Positions 37,502-46,046 are shown, numbered from the stretch's first letter. The stretch is 64,000 nt of DNA from Hyphomonadaceae bacterium (GCA_019753105.1 JAIELJ010000014.1:124001-188000), one strand, 5' to 3'. Program-made: numbers and translations. The notes: generated from the sequence alone by a model not told the origin.

Positions 37502-37599
37502 GTCATCCTGGGCACGCGGAGCGTGACCGGGACCCAGGGCCAACACACTGCGTGTTGCTCTGGGTCCCGGGACAATGCTCCGCATTGCCCCAGGATGAC
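37502..37599. repeat. Intergenic palindromic element
   Basis: A near-perfect long palindrome between convergent genes: GTCATCCTGGG at the left end and CCCCAGGATGAC at the right, with inner arms CCGGGACCCAGGGCCAACAC (20 bases at 37528) and GTGTTGCTCTGGGTCCCGG. This is the look of the mobile-like GTCATCCTGGG palindromes scattered in many alphaproteobacterial intergenic regions. It could also end both convergent transcripts. Only one copy is visible in this window. Confidence 0.75.
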
Positions 37600-37620
37600 G
37601 AACTTAGAGGATGACGCGCA

Positions 37621-38016
37621 CTAACGCGGCCAGAGGACCATTTGTGTTTGCGTGACCAGCGCGACGGGTTTGCCGTCGGCGGTCTCGACCTTGGTTTGCC
37701 AGACGCTTGTGTTGCGGCCGCGATGGGCCGGCGTGGTTTCGCCGCGGACGGTGACGCCCGCTTTCGCGCCGCCGAGAAAATTGGTCTTGCTCTCGATCGT
37801 CGTTGTGCCGATCGCGCCTTCCGGTAGCGCCATGAAACCGCCAATGGCGCCCAGTGAGTCCGCGAACGCCATGATGGCGCCGCCGTGCAGAATGCCGCCG
37901 GCGGTGCAGAGATCGTCGCGGACTAGGAGTTCGCCGACGATGCGCTCGGGCGTTGCTTCTGTGACGGTGACGCCCATCAATTTGGCGAACGGCATGGTGT
38001 CAGCGGCGTTGGTCAT
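37621..38016 (-). CDS. PaaI-type hotdog thioesterase
   Basis: A 131-aa hotdog-fold acyl-CoA thioesterase. The active-site helix reads CTAGGILHGGAIMAFADSLGAI (the HGG with the following acidic residue is typical of the 4HBT/PaaI family), followed by TTIESKTNFLGGAKAGVTV and NTSVWQTKVETADG. The ATG at 38016 overlaps the stop of the upstream transporter gene (ATGA). Natural substrate unknown, possibly aryl- or short-chain acyl-CoA. Confidence 0.9.
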   Translation of the reverse strand: MTNAADTMPFAKLMGVTVTEATPERIVGELLVRDDLCTAGGILHGGAIMAFADSLGAIGGFMALPEGAIGTTTIESKTNFLGGAKAGVTVRGETTPAHRGRNTSVWQTKVETADGKPVALVTQTQMVLWPR

Positions 38017-38909
38017 GGATGCGGCTCCGGTATCAGTTTCGCGGCGATGCGGCGCTCGTCCCACGCCGCCCACAAGCATGCAGCAACAATAAGCGCCGCG
38101 CCCATGTAGATTTCCACGCGCGGGACCTCCTGGAAAACCAAAAATCCGATCGCGGTCGCCCAAATCAGCTCTGTGTAGTGGATGGGCGCGAGCTGTTGGG
38201 CCTCCGCACGGGCGTAAGCGCGCGACATGAGGTACATGAACACAGCCGCGAGCGCCCCCATCAGCACAAAGTAGGGCCACGTCTCCAACGCCGGCGGCGT
38301 GGCGAACGCGATCGTTGGGATAAGGAGGAGGAGCCCGGGGAAGAGGCTCGTCATCAGGCCGACAATCGGCGCGCCATCTTTCTGTGAACGCTCGCGCAGA
38401 AGCACCATAGCGATCGAAAAGAAGAAGGCCGAGACGAGTACGGCGATGACGCCCAAATCATGCTGCGGCGATTCCGCTTCGCTCGGCGCGCCCTGCATCG
38501 CGACGAGGACGCCTGCGAAACCGAGAACGGCGCAAATCACGCTCGCGGGCCGGATGCGCTCTCTCAGAATTATCGCCGCCACGAACGGCGCGAGCAATGG
38601 ATAGATGAACGAGAGCGTCACCGCTTCGGCGAGCGGCAACACCGAAAGCGCCCAGAAGAAAGTCACAGCGCATGTGGCGATAACGAAGCCGCGAAGCCCG
38701 TGCGCGCGCCACATCTCGGCGCTGATCGGCGGGCGCCCAGCGCGCCAATAGATCATCAATGAGAAAAGCGCGCCGAACAGATAGCGCCCGAACGCGACCA
38801 GCAGGACGTGATTGGTCTGCGTAAGGAACTTGATCGTCGCGTCCATCGACGCGCCGGCCATGATCGCCAGTGTGAGCACCAGCGCAGGCGGCAGCGCGCG
38901 GTCGAACAT
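38013..38909 (-). CDS. DMT superfamily transporter (EamA domains)
   Basis: A 298-aa inner-membrane protein with ten predicted spans in two EamA repeats. The first repeat ends with FIYPLLAPFVAAIILRERI, the second with AQQLAPIHYTELIWATAIGFLVFQEVP, the usual repeat signature with acidic residue and E-R/P turn. Such proteins export metabolites or drugs; the substrate is unknown. It precedes and overlaps the thioesterase gene. Just before its start is a strong terminator for the upstream lipoprotein gene, so its promoter must be within or after that hairpin. Confidence 0.9.
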   Translation of the reverse strand: MFDRALPPALVLTLAIMAGASMDATIKFLTQTNHVLLVAFGRYLFGALFSLMIYWRAGRPPISAEMWRAHGLRGFVIATCAVTFFWALSVLPLAEAVTLSFIYPLLAPFVAAIILRERIRPASVICAVLGFAGVLVAMQGAPSEAESPQHDLGVIAVLVSAFFFSIAMVLLRERSQKDGAPIVGLMTSLFPGLLLLIPTIAFATPPALETWPYFVLMGALAAVFMYLMSRAYARAEAQQLAPIHYTELIWATAIGFLVFQEVPRVEIYMGAALIVAACLWAAWDERRIAAKLIPEPHP

Positions 38910-38946
38910 GAAAACTCCCCGCGCGCCTTCTGGCGCACGGGGAGTT
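38910..38946 (-). terminator. Intrinsic terminator of the 81-aa lipoprotein gene
   Basis: On the minus strand ACTCCCCGTGCGCC-AGAA-GGCGCGCGGGGAGT followed by TTTTC: a 14-bp stem with one mismatch and a U-run. It lies between the stop of the 81-aa lipoprotein gene and the start of the transporter gene. Confidence 0.85.
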
Positions 38947-38974
38947 TCACTTCAATGGCTGATCGCCGAACGCC

Positions 38975-39220
38975 TTACGGCGTGGTCGGGGCCGGCGTTT
39001 GCGTGGTGGTGCTGTCGCCTGGGATTGCGTCAGCGCCGTCCGCGGCTTCGTCGACAGCTTCGCCGGCTTCTTCCGCGGGGCCTTGGCCCATGTCGGTCGT
39101 GCCGGTGGTGGATTGTTCGTAGGTGGAGTCAGCCGCCTCTCCAGCTTCTTCAGCCGGGCCTTGGCTGCAAGCAGCGGCGCCCAAAGCCAGCGCGCTGGCG
39201 GCGATCAAAGCAATACGCAT
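38975..39220 (-). CDS. Small acidic lipoprotein, 81 aa
   Basis: Signal with lipobox AAAC (Cys18). The mature part is low-complexity and acidic, with an imperfect repeat: GPAEEAGEAADSTYE and later GPAEEAGEAVDEAAD, then a Thr/Pro tail. GAGGAGAG precedes the ATG. It resembles entericidin-like small lipoproteins only in size. It pairs with the neighbouring 76-aa lipoprotein, which shares the EEAGE motif. Confidence 0.7.
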   Translation of the reverse strand: MRIALIAASALALGAAACSQGPAEEAGEAADSTYEQSTTGTTDMGQGPAEEAGEAVDEAADGADAIPGDSTTTQTPAPTTP

Positions 39221-39245
39221 GTAAGTCTCTCCTCGTGTTGTCCCG

Positions 39246-39476
39246 TTACGGGTTGGTGTTGGGATTGCCGTCGGTCGCGTCTTCGACAGATTCCGCGGCA
39301 TCCTCACCGGCTTCCTCGATTGTATTGCCGGCGTCTTGCGCGGCATCCTCGAGTTCGTCACCGGCATTTTCGATCGACTCCGCAGCAGAGTCGTCTTCAA
39401 CGCGCGTTTCCTGCGTGCAGGCGCCGAGCGTTAGAAAGCTCACCGCGGCAAGCGCGATAAGAGCTGGCTTCAACAT
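39246..39476 (-). CDS. Small acidic lipoprotein, 76 aa
   Basis: Signal with lipobox LGAC (Cys20). The mature part is almost entirely acidic helix (ESIENAGDELEDAAQDAG, then EEAGEDAAESVEDATDG), alternating Ala/Glu/Asp with heptad-like spacing. GGAG precedes the ATG at 39476; an upstream Met five codons earlier is possible. It is 25 bp upstream of the second acidic lipoprotein gene and probably co-transcribed with it. Family unknown. Confidence 0.68.
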   Translation of the reverse strand: MLKPALIALAAVSFLTLGACTQETRVEDDSAAESIENAGDELEDAAQDAGNTIEEAGEDAAESVEDATDGNPNTNP

Positions 39477-39655
39477 GACCTTCTCCTCCATTGGTGGTCG
39501 CCGGGGGAGAGAACGCGGCGCCGGCGACACGGTTCCGCAATGACGGCAGAACGGCGCCCAAGCGCCTGAAAATGCGTATCGGCAAAGCCGCTTTGCGGGT
39601 TCCCACACTGGTGCGCCGCGCCGAGCGGGCTATAAGGCGCCCAACGAGGGAACAA

Positions 39656-40795
39656 ATGGCCGCCGAGCTCAACGAAGACCAGCAATTGATCGTCGATACC
39701 GCACGCGCATTCGCAATGGATCGCCTGCGCCCGAACGCGGCGCGCTGGGAAGAAGAGGGTCTAGATCGCGGCGTCCTGGAAGAGCTGGCGGGCCTCGGCT
39801 TTGCCGGCATCTATGTGAAGGAAGAGCACGGCGGCTCGGGCCTCACACGTCATGACGCGGCGCTGATTTTCGAAGAACTCTCACGCGGCTGCGTAGCGAC
39901 CGCGGCGTTTCTCTCGATCCACAATATGTGCGCCTGGATGATCGATAGCTTCGGCAGCGAAGAGCAGCGCGCAAATTGGGTGCCGCAGCTGACGCAAATG
40001 CAGAAGGTTGCGTCCTATTGTTTGACCGAGCCTGGTTCGGGCTCGGACGCTGGCGCGTTGCGCACAACCGCGAAGCCTGACGGCAATTCGCAATACGTCA
40101 TCAATGGTTCGAAGGCCTTCATCTCCGGCGCCGGCTTCTCCGATCTCTACGTTCTGATGTGCCGCACGGGCGAAGATGGGCCGAAGGGCGTCTCCACGGT
40201 GCTGGTCGAGAACGGCACAAGCGGGCTTTCGTTCGGCAAGATGGAAGACAAGATGGGCTGGCGCGCCCAACCCACCGCGATCGTGAACTTCGAAGACTGC
40301 CGCGTGCCAGCGGAGAACCGCCTCGGTCCCGAAGGCGAAGGCTTCAAGTACGCGATGAAGGGACTCGATGGCGGGCGTTTGAACATCGCCGCGTGCGCGC
40401 TCGGCGGCGCCCAGGACGCATTCGATCGCGCGTTGCAATACGTTCAAGAGCGCAAGCAATTCGGCAAACGCATCGCCGATTTCCAGAACACACAGTTTCA
40501 GTTGGCCGATATGGCCACCGATCTCGCCGCTTCGCGCGCGCTCTTGTACCAGGCCGCGCAAAAGCTCGACGCGAAAGCGCCGGACGCGACCAAGTTCTGC
40601 GCGATGGCCAAACGCTTCGTCACTGACACGGCGTTCGCGGTCGCCGATAAGGCGCTGCAGCTGCACGGTGGCTACGGCTATCTGGCCGATTACGAAGTCG
40701 AGCGCATCGTCCGCGATCTGCGCGTGCACCGCATTCTGGAGGGCACCAACGAGATTATGCGTGTCATCATCTCTCGCGAGCTGTTGAAGGCGTGA
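39656..40795 (+). CDS. Acyl-CoA dehydrogenase (likely short/branched-chain)
   Basis: FAD enzyme that introduces the alpha-beta double bond in acyl-CoA. 379 aa from ATG 39656. Recognisable: CLTEPGSGSDAGALRTTAK, GSKAFISGAG, the FAD/ETF segment, RKQFGKRIADFQNTQFQLADMATD, LHGGYGYLADYEVERIVRDLRVHRILEGTNEIMR, with the catalytic Glu in the ILEGTNEI region. Sequence is closest to the isobutyryl-CoA/short-chain type rather than FadE. It overlaps the following small gene (GTGA), starting an operon of four genes. Confidence 0.92.
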   Translation: MAAELNEDQQLIVDTARAFAMDRLRPNAARWEEEGLDRGVLEELAGLGFAGIYVKEEHGGSGLTRHDAALIFEELSRGCVATAAFLSIHNMCAWMIDSFGSEEQRANWVPQLTQMQKVASYCLTEPGSGSDAGALRTTAKPDGNSQYVINGSKAFISGAGFSDLYVLMCRTGEDGPKGVSTVLVENGTSGLSFGKMEDKMGWRAQPTAIVNFEDCRVPAENRLGPEGEGFKYAMKGLDGGRLNIAACALGGAQDAFDRALQYVQERKQFGKRIADFQNTQFQLADMATDLAASRALLYQAAQKLDAKAPDATKFCAMAKRFVTDTAFAVADKALQLHGGYGYLADYEVERIVRDLRVHRILEGTNEIMRVIISRELLKA

Positions 40796-41037
40796 CCGTC
40801 ACCTTCCGCACCGTCCGCGAGATACTCTGGCGCGACTGGGATCCGATCGGGTGCGGCGTGCCGGAAGATGAGTACGACGATTATGTGCCGCCGGTCGTGG
40901 CGATGTTGACTCAAGGCAAAGGCCGCGACGACGTTGGCGAGTATCTTCGGACGACGACGGCGGAGACGATCGCATGCCCAGTCAGCGAGGAAAAACTGGC
41001 GCGTGTGCTAGACAAGCTCTTCGCGCTCAAGAGTTAG
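40792..41037 (+). CDS. Hypothetical protein in the dehydrogenase operon, 81 aa
   Basis: A compact soluble protein (FRTVREILWRDWDPIGCGVPEDEYDDYVPPVVAML ... LARVLDKLF). The WDPIG-PEDEYDDY region recalls small domains found in uncharacterised proteins, but I cannot name one. The GTG start lies in the dehydrogenase stop (GTGA), implying coupled translation. Confidence 0.72.
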   Translation: MTVTFRTVREILWRDWDPIGCGVPEDEYDDYVPPVVAMLTQGKGRDDVGEYLRTTTAETIACPVSEEKLARVLDKLFALKS

Positions 41038-41048
41038 AGGATTCCGAC

Positions 41049-41438
41049 ATGATTGTGCGTGCGATAGGCCTTGGATTTCTCCTGTGGCTCGCCATCGTGG
41101 CTGTCTTCCGCTTTGCCGGTGAAATTGTTCTGCCGCCGGATGAAATGCCGCGCATGATCACGTTCGTCGTGACGCCGCCAATCTTGTGGTTCATCTCATT
41201 CGGCGCTGTGAAGCTGCTTAAAGGCGCGCGCGGTGATGAGGGCGAAGCGGCTGTGGGGCTTTCGCTGCCGGGGCTTTTCCTGGGCGGATTTGCGACGCAC
41301 GAGTTTCCGCGTGTGTTTCCCAATATGTATCCAACGCTCGATGGTGCGTTTGGCGCATGGTTGATGTTCGCTTATGCGAGCGTGCTGTTCTTCGGGCTTT
41401 CGATGACGAAGCTTGCGCCGCAGGACGAGCGTCTGTGA
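41049..41438 (+). CDS. DUF5367-like membrane protein
   Basis: A 129-aa protein with about four spans (AIGLGFLLWLAIVAVFRFAG, ILWFISFGAVKLL, LSLPGLFLGGFATHEF, FAYASVLFFGLSMTK). The fold pattern and FATHEFPRVFPN loop resemble DUF5367 members; function unknown. The start is 11 bp after the previous stop, and its own stop overlaps the next gene's GTG. Confidence 0.75.
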   Translation: MIVRAIGLGFLLWLAIVAVFRFAGEIVLPPDEMPRMITFVVTPPILWFISFGAVKLLKGARGDEGEAAVGLSLPGLFLGGFATHEFPRVFPNMYPTLDGAFGAWLMFAYASVLFFGLSMTKLAPQDERL

Positions 41439-42493
41439 AGCGGCGCGATGTGTTGATTGGCGGCGTGGCGTTAGCGGGGTGTGCGAGCATGGGTGAGAGC
41501 ACGCAAACGCGACGGCCTATCGTCATCGCGCATCGCGGCGCCAGCGCTTATCGGCCCGAGCACACGCTTTCGGCTTATCGATTGGCGATCGAGCAGGGCG
41601 CGGATTTCATCGAGCCTGACCTCGTGATGACGCGCGACGGCGTGCTCGTCTGCCGGCACGAGAATGAGATTTCTGGCACGACCGATGTAGCGGAGCGGCC
41701 CGAGTTCGCGGATCGCCGCAAAGAAAAGACGGTCGATGGCGTCACCGCGACGGGCTGGTGGGTTGAGGATTTCGATCTTGGCGAACTACGCGACCTGCGC
41801 GCCAAGGAGCGGCTGCCGCAACTGCGTCCTGGCAACACCACATACGATGGCCAAGATTACATCCCGACCTTCCTCGACGCGCTCAACCTCGCGCAGCGCT
41901 CAGGCGTCGGCATCTATCCGGAGCTGAAGCACCCGAGTTTTTTGCAGGCCCAGGGGCTCGATCCGGTGGGCGCGCTTGTTAACGCCGTGCAGCAGATGGG
42001 CGGCCAGGCGGCTGCGGACATCATGCATGTGCAGTGTTTTGAAACAGGCGCGATTGAGCAGCTCGCGCGGATGTCTTCGCTGCGTTGGACGTGCGTGCAG
42101 CTGCTCTCGTCATCCGGCGGGCCGTGGGATCGGCGCGATACCAGTTACGCGTCGATGCTGACGGATGATGGCATGCGCGCCATGCGCGATCGCGGCGTGA
42201 CGGGGCTCGGTGTCGAGAAGAACCTAATCATTCCGCGCGACTCATCCGGACGATCGCTGCCGCCGACTGATCTGGTTTCGCGCGCGCATGCGCTAGGTTT
42301 CGTGGTGCACCCTTGGACTATGCGCCCGGAAAATTACTTCCTGCCGGCGGAGCTGCGCCGCGGCGACGCAAGCGCGCCCGATTACATGCGCCAGCACGGC
42401 GATTTCGACGCGGAGCTGCGTGCGTTTTATGCCGCTGGCGTCGATGGCGTGTTCAGTGATGCGCCGGATGCGGCGGTGCGCGCGCGGGCTTAG
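41435..42493 (+). CDS. Glycerophosphodiester phosphodiesterase lipoprotein
   Basis: Hydrolyses glycerophosphodiesters to glycerol-3-phosphate and an alcohol. N-terminus VKRRDVLIGGVALAGC: twin arginines and lipobox LAGC (Cys16), so a Tat-exported lipoprotein is likely. The GDPD core is clear: IAHRGASAYRPEHTLSAY (catalytic His and Arg), EPDLVMTRDGVLVCRHE, and IYPELKHP. 352 aa, like E. coli GlpQ in size. GTG start in the upstream stop codon. No glp transport genes adjoin. Confidence 0.92.
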   Translation: MKRRDVLIGGVALAGCASMGESTQTRRPIVIAHRGASAYRPEHTLSAYRLAIEQGADFIEPDLVMTRDGVLVCRHENEISGTTDVAERPEFADRRKEKTVDGVTATGWWVEDFDLGELRDLRAKERLPQLRPGNTTYDGQDYIPTFLDALNLAQRSGVGIYPELKHPSFLQAQGLDPVGALVNAVQQMGGQAAADIMHVQCFETGAIEQLARMSSLRWTCVQLLSSSGGPWDRRDTSYASMLTDDGMRAMRDRGVTGLGVEKNLIIPRDSSGRSLPPTDLVSRAHALGFVVHPWTMRPENYFLPAELRRGDASAPDYMRQHGDFDAELRAFYAAGVDGVFSDAPDAAVRARA

Positions 42494-42840
42494 GCCACGC
42501 GCTTCATCGTCTGACGGCGGTTGAGGATCGGGCGTTGCGCTTCAAGCACGTCCGCTTCAACACGCTCGCGCGCCGCCGGGTCCCTGACGACCAGAATGTG
42601 GATCTCTTTCGCGCCAAGATTTTCCGCTGCCGCCCACATGTCATGGCGGGCCAGCGTCTTGGCGAAATCGTCGGTCTTTGCCGCGAAGAGCGTGATCGGG
42701 CCGCCCCAATCGTGGGTCGGCTGATCGTGCGGTTTCACGAACATGTAGACGCCGCCAACCGGCTCCCAGGTGCGGGTCGCGCGGACGATCTCGAACTCGT
42801 ACCAACGGCCGCTCGCGCCTTGCCAATTGTAGGTGTTCAT
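42490..42840 (-). CDS. Hypothetical protein, 116 aa
   Basis: A soluble small protein: YNWQGASGRWYEFEIVRATRTW, then GVYMFVKPHD and HDWGGPITLFAAKTDDFAKTL, ending with AKEIHILVVRD. The GRWYEFEI and GVYMF elements resemble small GIY-YIG-like or stress-type folds, but the GIY-YIG motif is not intact and I make no assignment. AAGGGGC precedes the ATG. It is convergent with the GDPD gene, overlapping it by 4 bp. Confidence 0.65.
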   Translation of the reverse strand: MNTYNWQGASGRWYEFEIVRATRTWEPVGGVYMFVKPHDQPTHDWGGPITLFAAKTDDFAKTLARHDMWAAAENLGAKEIHILVVRDPAARERVEADVLEAQRPILNRRQTMKRVA

Positions 42841-42909
42841 AGATGCCCCTTCGAATGCCTGACCGAAGCAGAATCTAGAGTGAGTCGGCGTAAGGCAAAG
42901 TGATGCCAC

Positions 42910-43701
42910 TCAGGGCGCGGGATCGATGTTCACAGAGCGGGCTTCGGCCGCGTCGAAGAATGCGGGCCAGAAACGATCCAGCGCTTGCGCCTGTAGGGTG
43001 GCGTGATCGGGGCGATCGATGGGAACGATGCGCAGATCGACCTCTGAAAAATCCGGTGCGGATGTGGGTGATGTCTGCACCCACATGGAATAATCCGCTT
43101 CCGGAACATAAAGCGAGAAGCTCTCGGGATCGTGTTCCAGCAGGTCCGACATCAGCACCAAACGCCGGCGCGGGATCTCGGCGCCGAAGTCCGGATCAGC
43201 CGCGACCGCGCGCAAGCCTGCGATGATCGGCGATGCGCGCGCAGGGCCGGCAGCGCCAGCGCTACGCAACGCGCGATCCAGCGCCGCGGCGAAATCTTCA
43301 TCCCAGCGTTGTTGCGTCACGCGTGCGTTTTCAAAAAGCGGATTGGTTTGCTCCGGCGGTCGCGGCAGGCATTTCGAAAACAGGATCGCCGGTTCCTGAG
43401 GGCGGCGCACATTGATGCGCATGATCGTAAGGCGATCATATTGACCAAGCCGCGCGCGCTCTTGCGCCAACACGGCTTGAAGTTTGCGGCGATGGCGCGT
43501 CTCGAGGCGGTCAGTCGCATCGATCAAAATGATGGTGTGCGCGCCAATCGGCGCATCGGTGCGGCACAGCGTTTCCGCGTCGGTCGGCGGCGCCCGGAGC
43601 AGGAAGGACGCAGCACCCAGGCCGCCAAGCACAAGCGCGGCAACAACAATCAGCACGACGCCCAGCGCATTGCGCGCACCAGCGCCGCGCCTGCGGCTCA
43701 T
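42910..43701 (-). CDS. Membrane-anchored vWA-like protein (unknown pair, part 2)
   Basis: 263 aa. One N-terminal TM span (GVVLIVVAALVLGGLGAASFLL) and a vWA-like domain: TIILIDATDRL in the metal-site position, QYDRLTIMRINV, a helical middle, ASPIIAGLRAV and RRLVLMSDLLEHDPESFSLY. The classic DxSxS MIDAS is altered to DATD, so metal binding is uncertain. It starts inside the stop of the coiled-coil membrane gene (ATGA) and so is coupled to it. Function unknown. Confidence 0.7.
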   Translation of the reverse strand: MSRRRGAGARNALGVVLIVVAALVLGGLGAASFLLRAPPTDAETLCRTDAPIGAHTIILIDATDRLETRHRRKLQAVLAQERARLGQYDRLTIMRINVRRPQEPAILFSKCLPRPPEQTNPLFENARVTQQRWDEDFAAALDRALRSAGAAGPARASPIIAGLRAVAADPDFGAEIPRRRLVLMSDLLEHDPESFSLYVPEADYSMWVQTSPTSAPDFSEVDLRIVPIDRPDHATLQAQALDRFWPAFFDAAEARSVNIDPAP

Positions 43702-45080
43702 GCGCTCGGGCCTTGATCGAGCTGTCTTGTGGTTTGGTCGAGTTCGAGGAGCAAAGCTTCCAGGGCCTGCGCTGATTGCGCTTGCGCCTCGATCAGCCGG
43801 GCATGGGCTTCATCGATCATCGCCGCTGCCCCGCCGAGCGCGTCGAGTGTAGGGCCGGCGGCGGGCGGCGGCGCGCTGAAGTAACTGGGCGCGGGCGTCG
43901 TGCGGGCGCCAGCGTTTTCCTGTCGGTAGAGATGGATCGCATCGGCGGCGGCTTGATCGAGTGCGCGCGCTTGCGCGTCTAGAGTTTCGATTTTGTCGGC
44001 GGCGGCATCAAATGCGCGCTTCATTGCTTCGTACTCGGCGCGCATCTTTTCCATGCGTGCCGACAGCGCCTCGCGCGCTGCGGTGATAGGCTTTTCGAGT
44101 TCGAGCCGCGCTTCGGCGCGGAAGTCGGAAAGGCTATCGCTCACCTCGCGCGCGGCGCGGTCCATTTTGCCGTAATCGGGATAGGGATCGTCGAAGCCTG
44201 AATAGCCTTTGAGCGCCGCGAACACCCACACACCCGAGCCAAGCATCAAAAGAATGATGGATTGTGGCGAATCGAGCTGCAACAGCGACCACAAATGGAA
44301 GCTCGCATCCGAGCCCATATCGACTTGCCGCCCCGCCAGCGCCGCAAGCTGATCGCGCCAATCGGCGGCGAACAAATTGAGCATGAGCGCAAGCAACGTG
44401 AGCGCTGCGAAAACGACCGCGCCGACCGCTTTCATCGGCAGCTGCCGGTGTTGCAGATAGCGCAGGCCCAGGAAGCCTGCGAGATAGCCGAGCGTGACGT
44501 TGGCGCCGGATAAGCCGATCGCGGTGATTGCGCCGCCAAGCAGCCCGCGCGCGTCCTCCTCGGCAAAAAGCGCTGCGCTGAACAATGCTTCAAAGACCGC
44601 GGCGCAAAACAGCATGCCTGTCTGCAGCAGGGTGGATTTCGGATAGACCGCCGCGCGCCGCAATTCATGCGCACGCTTGAACGCATCGAGATCGGCGCGC
44701 CCTTGTGCTGCGCGCTCGGCGGCTTCGTTCCAATCGTGCGCGACGCGTCCGGCCGCTTGCTTCAGCGAGAGCCGCGCATCGAGTGCTGGACCGGCGAAGT
44801 CCTGTGGCTGCGGCGCAAGCGTGCGCAGGCGGCGCTCCGCATCCGCGCGCGCGTCATGGCGCTGCTGATCGACGCGCGCGCGTTCTGAGCCGACGGCGTC
44901 GATAATCGCGGACTCCGCGGCGGAGAGCTGGATGTCGTCCTGGCGGGGCAAGTTGCGGGCGGCGTCTTCGCGGGCGCGCTTCTTGATCTGGAGGCGTTTA
45001 TCGAGCGCGCCAACACTCATGCCTGGCGGTGGTTTCACCGCAGGCGGCGCCTTCGCAGTCAGGGCAGACCCGCCGTCCAT
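43698..45080 (-). CDS. Coiled-coil membrane protein (unknown pair, part 1)
   Basis: 460 aa from ATG 45080 (GGGAG upstream); a longer start at 45125 exists but would sit in the divergent gap. Layout: charged, coiled-coil-prone N-terminus, four or five membrane spans in the middle (LLQTGMLFCAAVFEALFSAALF, GLSGANVTLGYLAGFLG, AVVFAALTLLALML, SIILLMLGSGVWVFAAL), then a long coiled coil (DSLSDFRAEARLELEKPI ... AADKIETLDAQARALDQAA). No family recognised. Operon with the vWA-like gene; divergent from the phosphatase gene. Confidence 0.7.
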   Translation of the reverse strand: MDGGSALTAKAPPAVKPPPGMSVGALDKRLQIKKRAREDAARNLPRQDDIQLSAAESAIIDAVGSERARVDQQRHDARADAERRLRTLAPQPQDFAGPALDARLSLKQAAGRVAHDWNEAAERAAQGRADLDAFKRAHELRRAAVYPKSTLLQTGMLFCAAVFEALFSAALFAEEDARGLLGGAITAIGLSGANVTLGYLAGFLGLRYLQHRQLPMKAVGAVVFAALTLLALMLNLFAADWRDQLAALAGRQVDMGSDASFHLWSLLQLDSPQSIILLMLGSGVWVFAALKGYSGFDDPYPDYGKMDRAAREVSDSLSDFRAEARLELEKPITAAREALSARMEKMRAEYEAMKRAFDAAADKIETLDAQARALDQAAADAIHLYRQENAGARTTPAPSYFSAPPPAAGPTLDALGGAAAMIDEAHARLIEAQAQSAQALEALLLELDQTTRQLDQGPSA

Positions 45081-45151
45081 CGCCAGCTCCCGCGCTCTTA
45101 AAGCGCGGATAGCCAGCTTCTCCAAGTCCCAAGCCCGGGCTATCAGGGCTT

Positions 45152-45904
45152 GTGACCGAACTTTCCGACCTCCTGGCCCTCGCTGAAGCCGCCGCGGCAG
45201 AGGCGGGCGCAGCGTTGCTCGCCAATCGCGCCGGCTGGAGCGTCATCGAGGCCGAGGAAGGCCGCGAAGTGAAGATCGAGGCGGATAAGCACGCCGAGCG
45301 GCTGATCCTCGACGCCATTTCGGGCGCCTCGCCATATCCGATTATCTCGGAGGAGGCCGGATGGGTCCGGGCGCAGAAGGCAGGGGAGCGGTTCGTCTGG
45401 GCCATCGATCCGCTGGACGGCAGTGTGAATTATCTGCGCGGTTATCCGCACTGCGCCGTTTCGATCGCTTTGCTGGATCAGGGCGAGCCTGTGCTTGGGG
45501 TTGTGGATTGTTTCGTGCTGGCTGAGCGCTTTTGTGGTGCGGTAGGCCAAGGTGCGCGGCTCAACGGCCGCACGATCAGTGTCTCTAGGATCAGCGAACC
45601 GGGACAGGGAATCTTGCAAACCGGCGTCCCTTCGCGCGCGAGTTCGGAGTCCATGAAGCTGTTCGAAGAGCGGCTTTCGACTTGGCGCAAAGTGCGGATG
45701 ATTGGGTCGGCGGCGACGGCTTTGGCCTATGTCGCGGCGGGCAGGGCCGAGGCCTATCGTGAATCTGGCTCCATGATCTGGGATGTCGCAGCCGGCTGCG
45801 CGCTCGTGAAGGCCGCCGGCGGCGTCATCCGTATCGAAGGCGAGGCGCTTGATAAGCCGCTTGAGGTCGCTGCTGGGAATGGGCTCGCGGCGCTGCCAGA
45901 TTGA
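45152..45904 (+). CDS. Inositol monophosphatase-family enzyme (IMPase/CysQ-like)
   Basis: Li-sensitive phosphatase superfamily member acting on inositol-1-phosphate, PAP or fructose-1,6-bisphosphate; the exact substrate is open. Metal-site motifs: ISEEAGW (in place of G-E-E), WAIDPLDGSVNYLRG (metal-binding DPLDGS), and SMIWDVAAGCALVKAAGG (WD-A). 250 aa, standard. GTG start 72 bp from the divergent coiled-coil gene. A hairpin at 45976 follows. Confidence 0.85.
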   Translation: MTELSDLLALAEAAAAEAGAALLANRAGWSVIEAEEGREVKIEADKHAERLILDAISGASPYPIISEEAGWVRAQKAGERFVWAIDPLDGSVNYLRGYPHCAVSIALLDQGEPVLGVVDCFVLAERFCGAVGQGARLNGRTISVSRISEPGQGILQTGVPSRASSESMKLFEERLSTWRKVRMIGSAATALAYVAAGRAEAYRESGSMIWDVAAGCALVKAAGGVIRIEGEALDKPLEVAAGNGLAALPD

Positions 45905-45975
45905 TGGGCGCCGTTGCAACAGCGACGGAAGAAATCCGCTCCATCGTTAAACTCACGAAAAGGTTGTGTGGGAAC

Positions 45976-46000
45976 ATCACCCGGATGGTGGACGGGTGAT
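45976..46000 (+). promoter_or_regulatory. Inverted repeat before the nucleotide-sugar gene
   Basis: ATCACCCG (45976-45983) and CGGGTGAT (45993-46000) form perfect 8-bp arms around a 9-nt spacer, 47 bp before the next start. It could be an operator or the terminator of the phosphatase gene, though only two T follow it. Confidence 0.4.
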
Positions 46001-46046
46001 TTGCCCCCGCCTAAGGTTGAGTACACAGGGACAGAGGGGCGCGGGG

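Noticed and set aside
37502-37599. CRISPR-like repeat
   Set aside because: It is one palindrome, not an array of spaced direct repeats, and no cas genes are present.
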